Positions 47,301 through 56,103 of a stretch of 61,636 nucleotides of DNA are shown here, in pieces (position 1 is the first letter of the stretch; each line of letters begins with the position of its first letter). Below the pieces are notes generated by a model. That model was given only the letters and a program-made list of their open reading frames with translations, was not told the origin of the DNA and did not search any database. Made by a program: the position numbers and the translations under genes. Source of the stretch: an uncultured Flavobacteriales bacterium (GTDB lineage: Bacteria; Bacteroidota; Bacteroidia; Flavobacteriales_D; Crocinitomicaceae); NCBI GenBank assembly GCA_903823565.1, contig CAIJTF010000012.1:1-61636 (forward strand), given 5' to 3'.

Positions 47301-49994
47301 CGATAGCTTTTCTTGTTGCGTATTTTCCCTGTTGGATTCTTCCACCGAAACCAATGCATTGGAGCTTGTATTTGGGTTGCCCTTTTCCAATGCTAATGCC
47401 CCATCGATGCTTTGAATAGCGTCCTCTAGCTGGGATATTTTCAATTGTGCATTTTCCAATTCTTCTTCGCTCATAGAAGGTAGGGATTGGTTGATCAGCG
47501 AAAGTTCTTGCTCTAAAATAGCCTTCTGATTCCTTTGGGATTCTGGTGTCTTATCCTGACTCCGTAAGTTCTCCTTACTAAAAGGATTGAGTTCAATGTT
47601 CGCAATCGAAACCGACACCTGTTCAGAAACTAAGGATGCCGCGGGTTCAATAGCCGAAATAGAATTTTTAAAGGTTTCCGTAGAAAAATCCAATGAAATC
47701 CCTCTATCTTGAGTCATTTGAATCCACTGCTTTTGAAATTCCACTTCGTTTTTTAGTTGGATGTAGGCATTGGTTTCTTCCCTCAGCTTTGCTTTCAATG
47801 CTTCTTGCTCGTTTCTTAGTTGGTCTATGGAAGCACCCGATGAAGGATCGGACGGATTGGAAACCTCCGAAGACTTCTTACTTAACTCCGCAATGCGTTC
47901 TTGGTTTAACTCAAAGTCCCTTTTGGTCCTAACCAATTCAGCTTCCAAATCTTCTACCCTTTGTATTTGTTCGTTTTGCCTTGAAGCTTGCATTTGAAGC
48001 CCTTGATTTTCGGCATTATTTCTTTGTTCCTGGACCACTTTTTCGATCCAATCCTTCTGGGAAGTTAATAGTCGAACTAAGCTATCCTTATCGTCTTGCA
48101 AAAGCAGCAAATTGATTTGATTACTTAAGTTTTCAGACCTAATCTCTTCCCCTGACGACTTCATTTTGGTCACGGAAAGGTTGATGTTTTCCAGTAACAT
48201 CTGTTTCGCTTGTATTTCAATTTCAACCGCCACCAAAGAATCCAACAAGGGGGATAAGGCTTCCAGAAGCACTTTTTGTTTATAAGGATTTACTTCGCTT
48301 TTGCGCTGTTCAGAAAGGGATTTTACGTTGGCTTGTAAGGCCGCTTTTTCCACTTTCTGGTTATTGATCTGTTGGTTTATTTTTTTTGCATCATAGGTTA
48401 GCTCGTCCGTTTTCGAGGAGTAAGCCAACAATGCATCTGCAATGGATTTTGAAGCCAAGTCAAGGGTCGTATCCGATAATTCTAAGGACTTAATCCACTG
48501 TTGAATTCCTACCTGGCTAGGGGCATCCTTACCCTCAGACGGGTTTTCTTCATTTACTAGTTCAATGGGTTTTATGGTAGGATTGGAAAAGGACAAACGA
48601 GGCGCAACATTCATCGTCGATACCGTTCCCATTTTAAATGCTAAGGCATCCATCTCTTGAACATCGAATTCGTAGGAAAATTCAGCTTTCTCTATACCGT
48701 CCGCCATAAGGTATGTTATATTTTGCGAAAAGACCTGATTTATTTGTTGTTTAGGGATGTACTTTTTGTTCTCAAAGGTTTTATCCGTTCCATCGAACTT
48801 GACCATGAAACGAAAATTCCCAGATCCCGGCAAAATAACGTTGTAGTTACCTTGGTTATCGGTTGGAAAGGGACCATACACTTTTCCGTCATTCTCGTCT
48901 ACAACCGTTACTTGGGCCGTTTTATTCTGCGGATCTACTTGGTCGTTAATTTGCCCTTTCACGTAAATAATTTGATCGGAAAATTCCTCCAATTTAATTT
49001 CAAATATTTCAATCTTTCCTCTTGCACTGTTGCGGGTACTAGCAAACGTTGCCATTTGATTTAGAGAATCCATGGGAATGAAATAAAAGTCATCCTCCAC
49101 AGAGGAAAATGGAAAGTCTAGGTTTGTGACTGTACCAATGCTATTGGCAATGGGATCAAACGTTGTTTTAAAAAGATCAAATCCCCCCATGGCATTAAAC
49201 CCATTTGAGGAGAAATAAAGGGTTTGTGAAGGCGTATCAAAGTATGGGAAACACTTATCGGCAACCTCTTCCGATAAGGATTGAATCAACTTTGGCTTAG
49301 ACCAATCATCGGGAGAAGTTTTTGTGATATAAAACAATTCTAGACGACCCGACGCTTCATTATAGCTAGAAAACACCTTAATCTTTTCTCCTTTTCTAAA
49401 ATAATAGTGGGGTGTATACCCTTTCTTTTTGTCCAATTTCGATTGCAAGGCAAGGTCCTCAAAAGCTCCCCCTCCAATAACATCGTAATTATACTTTTTA
49501 TAGAACAAATCCATTAGTGTGCTGGTTTTCGTCACCACACTCAAGGCCTTGGGTTTTTTCAAAAGGATTTTCCCACTTTCGCAATTCATGATTTCTTCCT
49601 TTACCGAAAGGGCTCCTTTTGCCGGTGCACACGATTGATAGGCCTTGTACCATTGTATGGCTCGATCGAAATTATATTCAAATTGATAAATCTTCCCAAG
49701 ATAATAGGCATTCTCACACGGAGGATTGGACTGGGAAGCAATGAACGTGAAGTACTTTTTGGATTGCAGTCTATCGTTAGAAAAATATAGGCAGACTGCA
49801 TATTTGAAATTGTAATCGATCGATATAGGATCGCGGGCCAATAATTGCTGAAAATCCGTTTTGGCTAAATCAAATTGCTTTTTTTCGAAGGCTTCGTTGG
49901 CACGCTTTTCAATTTGGATGACGCTTTGCGCGCTGCTGTACCCGGGAAGGATAAAAATTAACGCTAACGCTATGGACCATCGCAAAGTATGCAT
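44373..49994 (-). CDS. Giant TPR / beta-propeller / CRD / SPOR-repeat envelope protein
   Basis: Exported protein of about 1873 residues. I start it at the ATG at 49994, giving a signal peptide ending GYSSAQ; the frame to 50024 would run into plsY. Approximate layout: helical TPR-like repeats 24-150; WD40-like propeller 150-380 (PYFDTPSQTLYFSSNG, GGFDLFKT); a carboxypeptidase-regulatory-like domain 385-470 (VKGQIND, YGPFPTDNQGNYNVILPG); coiled coil 540-860; Gln/Asn/Glu/Ser-rich region 865-1215 with 27-residue tandem repeats; coiled coil to about 1480. Two SPOR-like units follow near 1511-1590 (FTVQVGAFRKPVP) and 1628-1710 (YITVQVAALKS), then a unique tail. SPOR domains bind peptidoglycan. The first three domains follow the order of PorE of the type IX system. 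Confidence 0.8.
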   Translation of the reverse strand: MHTLRWSIALALIFILPGYSSAQSVIQIEKRANEAFEKKQFDLAKTDFQQLLARDPISIDYNFKYAVCLYFSNDRLQSKKYFTFIASQSNPPCENAYYLGKIYQFEYNFDRAIQWYKAYQSCAPAKGALSVKEEIMNCESGKILLKKPKALSVVTKTSTLMDLFYKKYNYDVIGGGAFEDLALQSKLDKKKGYTPHYYFRKGEKIKVFSSYNEASGRLELFYITKTSPDDWSKPKLIQSLSEEVADKCFPYFDTPSQTLYFSSNGFNAMGGFDLFKTTFDPIANSIGTVTNLDFPFSSVEDDFYFIPMDSLNQMATFASTRNSARGKIEIFEIKLEEFSDQIIYVKGQINDQVDPQNKTAQVTVVDENDGKVYGPFPTDNQGNYNVILPGSGNFRFMVKFDGTDKTFENKKYIPKQQINQVFSQNITYLMADGIEKAEFSYEFDVQEMDALAFKMGTVSTMNVAPRLSFSNPTIKPIELVNEENPSEGKDAPSQVGIQQWIKSLELSDTTLDLASKSIADALLAYSSKTDELTYDAKKINQQINNQKVEKAALQANVKSLSEQRKSEVNPYKQKVLLEALSPLLDSLVAVEIEIQAKQMLLENINLSVTKMKSSGEEIRSENLSNQINLLLLQDDKDSLVRLLTSQKDWIEKVVQEQRNNAENQGLQMQASRQNEQIQRVEDLEAELVRTKRDFELNQERIAELSKKSSEVSNPSDPSSGASIDQLRNEQEALKAKLREETNAYIQLKNEVEFQKQWIQMTQDRGISLDFSTETFKNSISAIEPAASLVSEQVSVSIANIELNPFSKENLRSQDKTPESQRNQKAILEQELSLINQSLPSMSEEELENAQLKISQLEDAIQSIDGALALEKGNPNTSSNALVSVEESNRENTQQEKLSNEVQSKEFAQNTPSDNPVSAPNSQAVQPDNNPDAVKNNPIQNKENGTNDPVNTSIANTTIESNNSEGEPIKSAQVEQPVLSQNPATQENQNTENTSTVSAQESEQFESNQSGNLENQNSANVPQRAVQENERSVSNISLTTENQNPERAPQGRFQEIQPTLTNGKSEEGESGKALNEELSSPSERSEALVNNSQNITPVVSEEKEANTNRENQPKAVEQTQSVNEVPEKKEGSENLSLQSTNNQNNGEENQGAEANKNQPKREVEGKQEVEKNQEIELGTSKVQEGLVEGKVKGSDQQTEPSKEETQRSNEGVYTKEVTQETIQNSSLKEAAETVDIPQIEGTNPSIEKAVLSEEILNELERQAKESKNEKSIQSLGQLKSQQEFLNRLLETKAKIGNEAFDNVFSDLDLERVLKDQQRTLKALEEINPGQDREHLALESINAALNTSETRSKGFILDPPYFEEAKGDFPETTSWSSSASYDSYVSERKAVSKQWEEIQKLNQEIDSIKGRWIQYLSVNSPESDAVLEGLMEKIKDKEDKMVLYDQQVLALSSTPNATLFNAMIAQGIVPKSRPLQTSVSKYTAVNMEFAINEKTSPVMGDIPFLSTFPKGLVFTVQVGAFRKPVPSKAFSILNPVNAERLSNGLVCIVAGFFENSESANASRKQIRSAGFSDAFLVSYCDGIRIPLYQALQMERNGGCSVRKKEELLAEAASLMNAEDEKQKGTMMNEEVYITVQVAALKSTTDEAKFKGIPELFYTTSRSGLVKYSSGKFTDITMANARKQEARKVGFSDAYLVAYRAGQPITIAEAKDWLARKQQMEQLASNQKVEPVNTDLFEVIPLPPKPRFIYFKMEANSPDRTTLSSINKNTNFSYQTNSASYLSGPYEQGSLSPMVWSSFANYSSESLWEIPTIVKVELDPESEKLALLHNYLMKHDLSFCFVPSGNQLLCCITSDADNQDNMLRYIDKLGLKYANP
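46797..47039 (-). repeat. Three 81-bp (27-residue) tandem repeats in the SPOR giant
   Basis: Each unit begins with ENQN. The Glu codons end at 47039, 46958 and 46877 on the plus coordinate, exactly 81 bases apart. Gln14-Glu15 and a Ser/Thr-Asn at 21-22 are also kept in register. The segment just upstream (47040-47120) may be a fourth, more decayed unit. Confidence 0.75.
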
Positions 49995-50004
49995 TGCAGC
50001 CGGT

Positions 50005-50637
50005 TTACAGTTTTTGGTTACCAAAGTTCATCCTAGGTTCTTCCTTTTTTAGTAAGCGGATAATATTCTTACGATGCGCAATTATCACCAAAGAAGCAAT
50101 TGTTAGGTTAAACCCTAAATTAAGTAGCTGGTTTTGATTAAACACCCCATAACACACGATGGGCAAACTCAATGCAGCACTCATGGAAGCCAAGGAAACA
50201 AACTTTGAGAAGAGGAAGACAAGGATGAAAATTCCAAGGCATACTAAGGTTGGCCAAGGGTTCATTCCCAACAAAATTCCCAAAGATGTCGCCACCCCTT
50301 TACCGCCTTTAAACCCAACAAATACCGGAAAAATATGACCCAGTATACAACTAATCGCAGCCAGGATACTCATCAGATCATGCGAAAGATGGTTTGAGGG
50401 AAGGGATGGAATGTAGTGGTTTGCCAGTACCATCGCCAAAACGCCTTTACCAATGTCGAGGATAAGAACGATTACGCCCAGTTGCTTGCCAAAAACCCTA
50501 AAGGTATTGGTGGCTCCCGCATTTTTACTTCCGTGTTCACGGATATCCTTGCCGTACACGACACGACCCAACCATACCGATGAAGGTATAGAACCCAATA
50601 GATAGGCCAGCAAACAAAGCAGAACGATTTCCATCAT
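50005..50637 (-). CDS. plsY: Glycerol-3-phosphate acyltransferase PlsY
   Basis: Inner-membrane enzyme that transfers acyl from acyl-phosphate to glycerol 3-phosphate, the first step of phospholipid synthesis. I choose the ATG at 50637 (MMEIVLL), which overlaps the upstream stop by ATGA; the open frame continues 21 residues further. This gives 210 residues with several membrane helices and the three signature loops: GSIPSSVWLG, HGSKNAGATNTFRVFG and FKGGKGVATS. It sits between two giant envelope genes, and the gap to the next is about ten bases, so all belong to one transcript. Confidence 0.95.
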   Translation of the reverse strand: MMEIVLLCLLAYLLGSIPSSVWLGRVVYGKDIREHGSKNAGATNTFRVFGKQLGVIVLILDIGKGVLAMVLANHYIPSLPSNHLSHDLMSILAAISCILGHIFPVFVGFKGGKGVATSLGILLGMNPWPTLVCLGIFILVFLFSKFVSLASMSAALSLPIVCYGVFNQNQLLNLGFNLTIASLVIIAHRKNIIRLLKKEEPRMNFGNQKL

Positions 50638-53600
50638 TTCGCGTTTAAGAATTCTCTCATTTTTTGAATCGCTAATTGAACTGCCGATTCTTCTGCCCAT
50701 TCAAATACAAAATTTTTACCTTTTCTTTTGTCAGGTTTCATTTCTTCAATCAAAGTTTTTATCGTTGGTTCGTTTGAAAATATGAGCAATTTACCATCTT
50801 TTTTATTCATTCCATAGTCAAAAATATATTCTTTACCCGCGGCCGTTTTTAGATTCATTAAAAATCCTTGATTGGATTGTCCTAGGTTGGTTTGAGTAAT
50901 CACGATATTTCCGGATACATCCTTGAGGATTGGCTTTCCTTCCATACCGATGATCATAAGCGTATTTTTTGCTTTTACCTCGTCTCCTTCTTGATCTGTT
51001 GTGGTGGAACCCTCAAGTGGTTTAGTTACCCAACCACGAGCATAACCGGTTTCGTTTGCTTTCGATTTAAATTGTTTATACTCGAAACGACATCCTGTCA
51101 ATACAAGCGTTTGATCTAAGCCCTCAGGAAGTCTCTTCAATTTATCCTCCTCATAATCTTTAAAAAGATCGTTCATTTTTTCATTTGGCAATATGAAAGG
51201 AGCGAATTGACTAAAATTAACTTTCTTGGACTTTAGGTCTGCATTCTTTTGTTCTTCTAATGCCCTTAATCCTGTCCCAACATGATCAAAAACATCTTTC
51301 TGCATTGGAAACTTCACCGTTATGGTTAAATCACTGCTTATTTTCTTGCTCTCGTTTTCGTATTTAATCGTTCCGAATCCATGCACAGCAAGCTCGCCAA
51401 GGTTGACCCCTAAATCAATTTTACCCACCCCTGTCAAAGCACATGATTCCGTGTACAAGGTCAAAATGTCTTCATTAAGCAAAGGGTCGTTCAAGCGATT
51501 TTTAGAGGCGATTTGAAACGTTGCACTAACAGGATTATATTGAACATAACCAAAGGATTTAAAGACTACAGGATCATCCTCTCCTTGTATCTTAGACAAA
51601 AAGGCTGGATACACTTTTACGCTGTCCATTGCCGACGAATTTTTCCACAAAAAACCAACGGCCATTCTTCTACCCGCATCGTTTACAGGACTTTCTGAGA
51701 TGGGGATTTGAATGTTCTTGGCGATCAGGGTATCCTTAAAGGCCATCCAAGAACGATCGTAATTCGTGCATTGGTGGTTGATGCGCGTTGAACCATCGCA
51801 ATAAATTCCTGGTGTGGCTGAAATGATTTTAACTTTTCCGAAATAGTCAAATTCTTTGCTCAACTTAAAGTTATCTTTCTGTAAAATTTCTCCTTCCGCT
51901 TGACTTACCGAATTCGCGTACCGAATGGAGGTCATTTTCAAAACTGTTTTGGTGCTGTCGCGGTCAAAGTAAGGATAATCGGCTTTCCCCTCGTATTTTT
52001 TTCTGGACGTAATGGAAACATCCGCATTGGTAAACGTATGGTATTTGGTAATGTATGGGGCAATAATTGTAGCATTTTTCAAAGGATCCATAACCGCATA
52101 CCGACGAATAATGACTTTGGACGAATCTGGAAAAATTTTGGCATCCCCCACCCGAATGTAATTCACTTTGTTACAAAACAGGGTTTGAAGCTTTAAGTCA
52201 TACCGTGCAAACAAGGAGCGAAACTGTAAGGTATCTTGGTCATCATGCATCGAGAAAAAATTAGGTTCTTCAATATCAGCCCCGGCCTCGAAGGTAGTTT
52301 GCTGCTTACCCGTTTTTTGAAAATCGACATCGGCTTTATCCATGTACCAAAAGAATTTATCCATGGTACAATAATATTGGTTCGGCGGAAATTTAATGCG
52401 TTTGGTTCCAAAGGAATTAAACTCTCCCTTTCGAGTTGTCATGGATACATTGGCCTTAACGTTTTTGGTTTCCATGGCCACTGGCGCCTGTCCCTCGTTT
52501 ACAAATCGGTTTTTCAATGCAAAGGAGGAGGAATCTGAATTGATTTCGTCGTGTTTGAAGGTAAAAACAGAAGACTCTAAGTTGGCATCGGGAAAATAAA
52601 TAACGCCATCTCCTTTCATTCCTTTTAAGGAAAGCATTACCATACCGTCCATTTCGCATTGATTGTCAAACATTTTTAAACGGTTTTCCCGAACCGAAGC
52701 TACTTTCAATATTTGGTTTTTGGGTTGAAAAGATATGTATGCTAAATCCGAAGCAATAGAGGGAACATCAATCCCATCTTTCTTTTCTAGGTTTGTGTAT
52801 TGTGCTAACCCGATTGTTGAATCAGGAAGAAAGGTAAGGTTTTTAGAAACCGCCGTAGACGTTTCGTAATTGATCACCCCTGAACCTTGAAGACCATTGT
52901 GGGAAAGGAAAATTTTGTTTTTATAGGTGGAAAAATTACCATAAAACGGCAACCCTTCAGGTGGTGCAGCAGTGATGAATCCGAGCGAATAATCGTTCAT
53001 AATCTTTAGCGGTTCGGTAAGCTCTGGAAAAATGCCCCCCGATATCAAGGAGCCTTTTAATCGGAAGGATAATTCATCAAATTCATCGAGGCTATCCATT
53101 TCAAAGGGCTGAAGTTTATAATAAAACCTCGTGGAGTCATACGCCCCTTTTACGATGCTTTTATCGTTGTATAAAACCTTTGCTTGATTGGGGACTAATA
53201 ATTTAGGATAGACATCCTCCTTTTCAGAACGACCATTTTTCATGGTAGGTTCGTCAATGATTAGTTCCGCCGTTAAATTGGAAAAGGAATTAAATAAAGG
53301 TATTGGGGTATCGCCGTCTTCCTTGCGCATGGGATTTACCTTGAAGGATGCCTTTTGCGCTTGCGAAAATCGGATACTAAACTTATCATAGGAAAAAGAA
53401 GCTTCACGCACCGTTGCCGTAAATTTTCCCGAATTTATGATGCCGTTAAAGAGAATATCCCGTTTCGGTTTGACGATGATAAAAGTAGAATCAGGATAGA
53501 TAAAGGTGTGTTGAGGTTCTGAAAGGACCACACGATCTACTCCTGTAAGAAACAACTGATCCTTCGTGAGATCAATGACTCCGAAATAATCTTGTCTAAC

Positions 53601-55319
53601 AAATCGGGCATTTAGGAATTCCACGGATTGATTTACGGCTTTTAGGCTTGGATCTTTTTCAATAGCCTCTTTAGAATAGAGTAAAGCCCTGGGTGTAAGG
53701 TTAGAGGTAAAGGACAAAAAATCGAAATCTTTTTCCCCGGTTATTCCCGCAGCGTAATTAACCAACTTGGTGGTCGGAAAAATACGTTTGTTCTTCGAAT
53801 CCACCTCCAGAAACCCCTCCGCCTCTAAGGAAAAAATTTGGCTTTCTACTCCTTGAACCGTGGTACCCAAAGCCGATGCGAGTGCACCGAAAGGTAGCGA
53901 TTCACTTTTTGTCTTTTTAAAAACGCTCATAATTTGCACCATGGGATTGCTTCCACCGCTGGCGGAGAGTTTTGAAACCACTTTCTGATTGATGAAATTA
54001 ATCGATTCAAACTGGGCAATTTTTTGCTCTTGGGCTGTTGCGAAATCATAGGTGAATTTTGGAAAGGGGGTTTTGGTCTTCCATTTTAGCAATGGAGCAT
54101 TCGCAGAAATTTGAAAATGATAATCTACGAAAGGAATAACGGAATTACCCTTTTTTTCGGCAAAAAGAAACAGCATTCCATCTTCCGGTTTGAATTGCAT
54201 CATGCATTGGGAATGAATCAAGGAGTCCCCATTCGGATATTTCATTTTAACCTTACAATTCCTTGATAAAATCAACTCATTTTGCACATTGACCAAGGCC
54301 GTCGATATTTCAAACAACGGTTTATTTAGGTAATTAAACTGCAAAAGAGCGGGTACACCGTTCACCTCAATTCCCACAAAGTCCGATCCTTGAAACGAAA
54401 ATCCTCCATCAAAATCAATGTCTGGAAGTAAATTTTGAATCCGCAGTCGGCTATCAAAGGAAGTAAAGTAGGGCATTTTACCACCCTGTTCTTCCACTTC
54501 CTCCATCCTATCCTTCATCGAACCCAAAACAGGGGTTTTAAAATACGGTGTGGTTAATTGAACGGTATCGGCACGAAAATCCATCTTTCTCAAATCCACT
54601 TTATATCCAAACAATTGGGCGAAGGTCTCGTCTTTTTTTAAGCCCGCTTTTTCCCATGTGATTGTTCCCCCTTTTCCTACAAACTTCTTGGTCTTGTAGT
54701 CAAAATAACCATCCGTTTCATAAATGTAAATGCTATCTCCACCGGATTCGTCTAATAATTGTCCGATCAATTGCCCAGCATTGCATTGAATACCTATGCC
54801 TTTGGACGTATTCCAAGCCATATCTCCCTTGTATATCCAACGTCCTATTTCCGTTTCGTGCAGGGCCCGATATCTAAAAAGCTTGTAGGAGAAAAATATA
54901 AAATCCAAATAAGCCTCTGATTCTTCCTCCTCTCTGTAGGTTCTTTCTAGTCCAATCCATTCGCTTTTAAATTCCGATGGAAACTTATTCTTCGCCTGGT
55001 ATACCATCGAAAACAGGAAGTAATAAGTAGCTTGATAATCCTCGTGTTTTTTCTGAATTGAATTACACGCATCCACTAATTTCGTGAAGGCGGACTCGTT
55101 TAATGCCGATGCGTTTATCCATTCGGGAAGGACCACATTTACGTTTTTACCCATATCTTCCTCCACGAATACCTGTTGACAATCCTTAATAAACTGTTTT
55201 CTATCGGCTGTAAATCCTTGCGAATAGGCTACGAATCCGCCCAATAAAAAAAGGAGAAGACAAAGGTTAGTTTTTGACAAAATCCAAACAAGCCCATGAA
55301 GAATTTTCATACGATGCAA
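50634..55319 (-). CDS. Giant exported protein of unknown function (1561 residues)
   Basis: I do not recognise this family. A signal sequence is visible at about residues 16-34 (LCLLLFLLGGFVAYSQ). The first 180 residues are helical. The rest, over 1300 residues, alternates short beta strands with turns, and phrases of one type recur: GSGVINYETSTAVSKNLTFLPD, GDGVIYFPDANLESSVFTF, VGKIDLGVNLGELAVHGFG (quoted in parts). This suggests a long beta-solenoid or beta-jellyroll ladder, somewhat like LptA/LptD or AsmA-type lipid-transport domains; that is an inference. No sorting domain, lipobox or barrel-type end is seen. The start (55319 or 55310) lies about 50 bases inside prmA, and the stop overlaps plsY. 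All frames in the region are intact. Confidence 0.85.
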   Translation of the reverse strand: MHRMKILHGLVWILSKTNLCLLLFLLGGFVAYSQGFTADRKQFIKDCQQVFVEEDMGKNVNVVLPEWINASALNESAFTKLVDACNSIQKKHEDYQATYYFLFSMVYQAKNKFPSEFKSEWIGLERTYREEEESEAYLDFIFFSYKLFRYRALHETEIGRWIYKGDMAWNTSKGIGIQCNAGQLIGQLLDESGGDSIYIYETDGYFDYKTKKFVGKGGTITWEKAGLKKDETFAQLFGYKVDLRKMDFRADTVQLTTPYFKTPVLGSMKDRMEEVEEQGGKMPYFTSFDSRLRIQNLLPDIDFDGGFSFQGSDFVGIEVNGVPALLQFNYLNKPLFEISTALVNVQNELILSRNCKVKMKYPNGDSLIHSQCMMQFKPEDGMLFLFAEKKGNSVIPFVDYHFQISANAPLLKWKTKTPFPKFTYDFATAQEQKIAQFESINFINQKVVSKLSASGGSNPMVQIMSVFKKTKSESLPFGALASALGTTVQGVESQIFSLEAEGFLEVDSKNKRIFPTTKLVNYAAGITGEKDFDFLSFTSNLTPRALLYSKEAIEKDPSLKAVNQSVEFLNARFVRQDYFGVIDLTKDQLFLTGVDRVVLSEPQHTFIYPDSTFIIVKPKRDILFNGIINSGKFTATVREASFSYDKFSIRFSQAQKASFKVNPMRKEDGDTPIPLFNSFSNLTAELIIDEPTMKNGRSEKEDVYPKLLVPNQAKVLYNDKSIVKGAYDSTRFYYKLQPFEMDSLDEFDELSFRLKGSLISGGIFPELTEPLKIMNDYSLGFITAAPPEGLPFYGNFSTYKNKIFLSHNGLQGSGVINYETSTAVSKNLTFLPDSTIGLAQYTNLEKKDGIDVPSIASDLAYISFQPKNQILKVASVRENRLKMFDNQCEMDGMVMLSLKGMKGDGVIYFPDANLESSVFTFKHDEINSDSSSFALKNRFVNEGQAPVAMETKNVKANVSMTTRKGEFNSFGTKRIKFPPNQYYCTMDKFFWYMDKADVDFQKTGKQQTTFEAGADIEEPNFFSMHDDQDTLQFRSLFARYDLKLQTLFCNKVNYIRVGDAKIFPDSSKVIIRRYAVMDPLKNATIIAPYITKYHTFTNADVSITSRKKYEGKADYPYFDRDSTKTVLKMTSIRYANSVSQAEGEILQKDNFKLSKEFDYFGKVKIISATPGIYCDGSTRINHQCTNYDRSWMAFKDTLIAKNIQIPISESPVNDAGRRMAVGFLWKNSSAMDSVKVYPAFLSKIQGEDDPVVFKSFGYVQYNPVSATFQIASKNRLNDPLLNEDILTLYTESCALTGVGKIDLGVNLGELAVHGFGTIKYENESKKISSDLTITVKFPMQKDVFDHVGTGLRALEEQKNADLKSKKVNFSQFAPFILPNEKMNDLFKDYEEDKLKRLPEGLDQTLVLTGCRFEYKQFKSKANETGYARGWVTKPLEGSTTTDQEGDEVKAKNTLMIIGMEGKPILKDVSGNIVITQTNLGQSNQGFLMNLKTAAGKEYIFDYGMNKKDGKLLIFSNEPTIKTLIEEMKPDKRKGKNFVFEWAEESAVQLAIQKMREFLNAK

Positions 55320-56103
55320 TTAAATTAAAATGAAAGAGGTTCGCGACTTCCTGAATATCTGCTGCATCAGAAGTAAAAAAACCACTCAACAACAGGTGGC
55401 CACCAGAAACCATCAAACGATTGAAATGCTGAAACGAGGGAATGAGTACATTTCGATTGATATTTGCCAGGACTCTGTCAAAAACGACGCCCTCAATTTG
55501 CTCTATACCTCCAAGAACTGCCTTCCCTTTCGAGCAGCCGTTTTCGTGCATATTTTCCAAGGTATTTTCTACAGACCATGGCTCAATATCGATTGCAAGG
55601 ATTTCAGAAGCGCCAAGCAATTCGGCGTAAATGGCTAAAATACCCGTACCACATCCAAAATCCAGCACCCGTGTTCCCTTAAAATCCCATTTTTCCATCC
55701 CTTGACACATCATGGCCGTGGTTTGATGATGTCCCGTCCCAAAGGACATTTTGGGTAAGATTCGAATGACTTTTTTATTTTGAGTATCCAAATCGTGGAA
55801 AGGTGCGATAATTAACACATTTCCTAAGTCTACTGGCTCGAATTGTTCTTCCCACATCTGATTCCAATTCTGTCCTTCAATTGAGTTTGTTGAATAGCTT
55901 AGCTTCACCCCACGTTCGGAAAGGTTATTTAATACCGTTTCCCAAGCCACATGGGATACTAAAGAAGCGGGAAGATAGGCTTTTAAAAAGGGTTCTTCTT
56001 CAACAAAACTCTCAAAACCCATTTCTGCTAAATGGGCAACAAGCACCCCGGACCAGGGATTAAAAGGTTCCGGACAAACGCAAAGTTCAAAATAATCGAT
56101 CAT
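55267..56103 (-). CDS. prmA: Ribosomal protein L11 methyltransferase
   Basis: SAM-dependent methyltransferase that trimethylates ribosomal protein L11; 278 residues. It opens with YFELCVCPEPFNPWSGVLVAHLAEMGFESF (quoted in part). The SAM site is RVLDFGCGTGILAIYAELLGA, preceded by PKMSFGTGHHQTTAMMC, and the catalytic-loop motif is RVLANINRNVLI. It overlaps tpiA by four bases upstream, and the giant gene starts inside its 3' end. Confidence 0.95.
   Translation of the reverse strand: MIDYFELCVCPEPFNPWSGVLVAHLAEMGFESFVEEEPFLKAYLPASLVSHVAWETVLNNLSERGVKLSYSTNSIEGQNWNQMWEEQFEPVDLGNVLIIAPFHDLDTQNKKVIRILPKMSFGTGHHQTTAMMCQGMEKWDFKGTRVLDFGCGTGILAIYAELLGASEILAIDIEPWSVENTLENMHENGCSKGKAVLGGIEQIEGVVFDRVLANINRNVLIPSFQHFNRLMVSGGHLLLSGFFTSDAADIQEVANLFHFNLIASYENSSWACLDFVKN

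Noticed and set aside
50634..55319. A gene fusion or frameshift explaining the great length of the 1561-residue protein
   Set aside because: The frame is continuous, codon use looks uniform, there is one signal sequence only, and the repeat style is the same throughout the second half.
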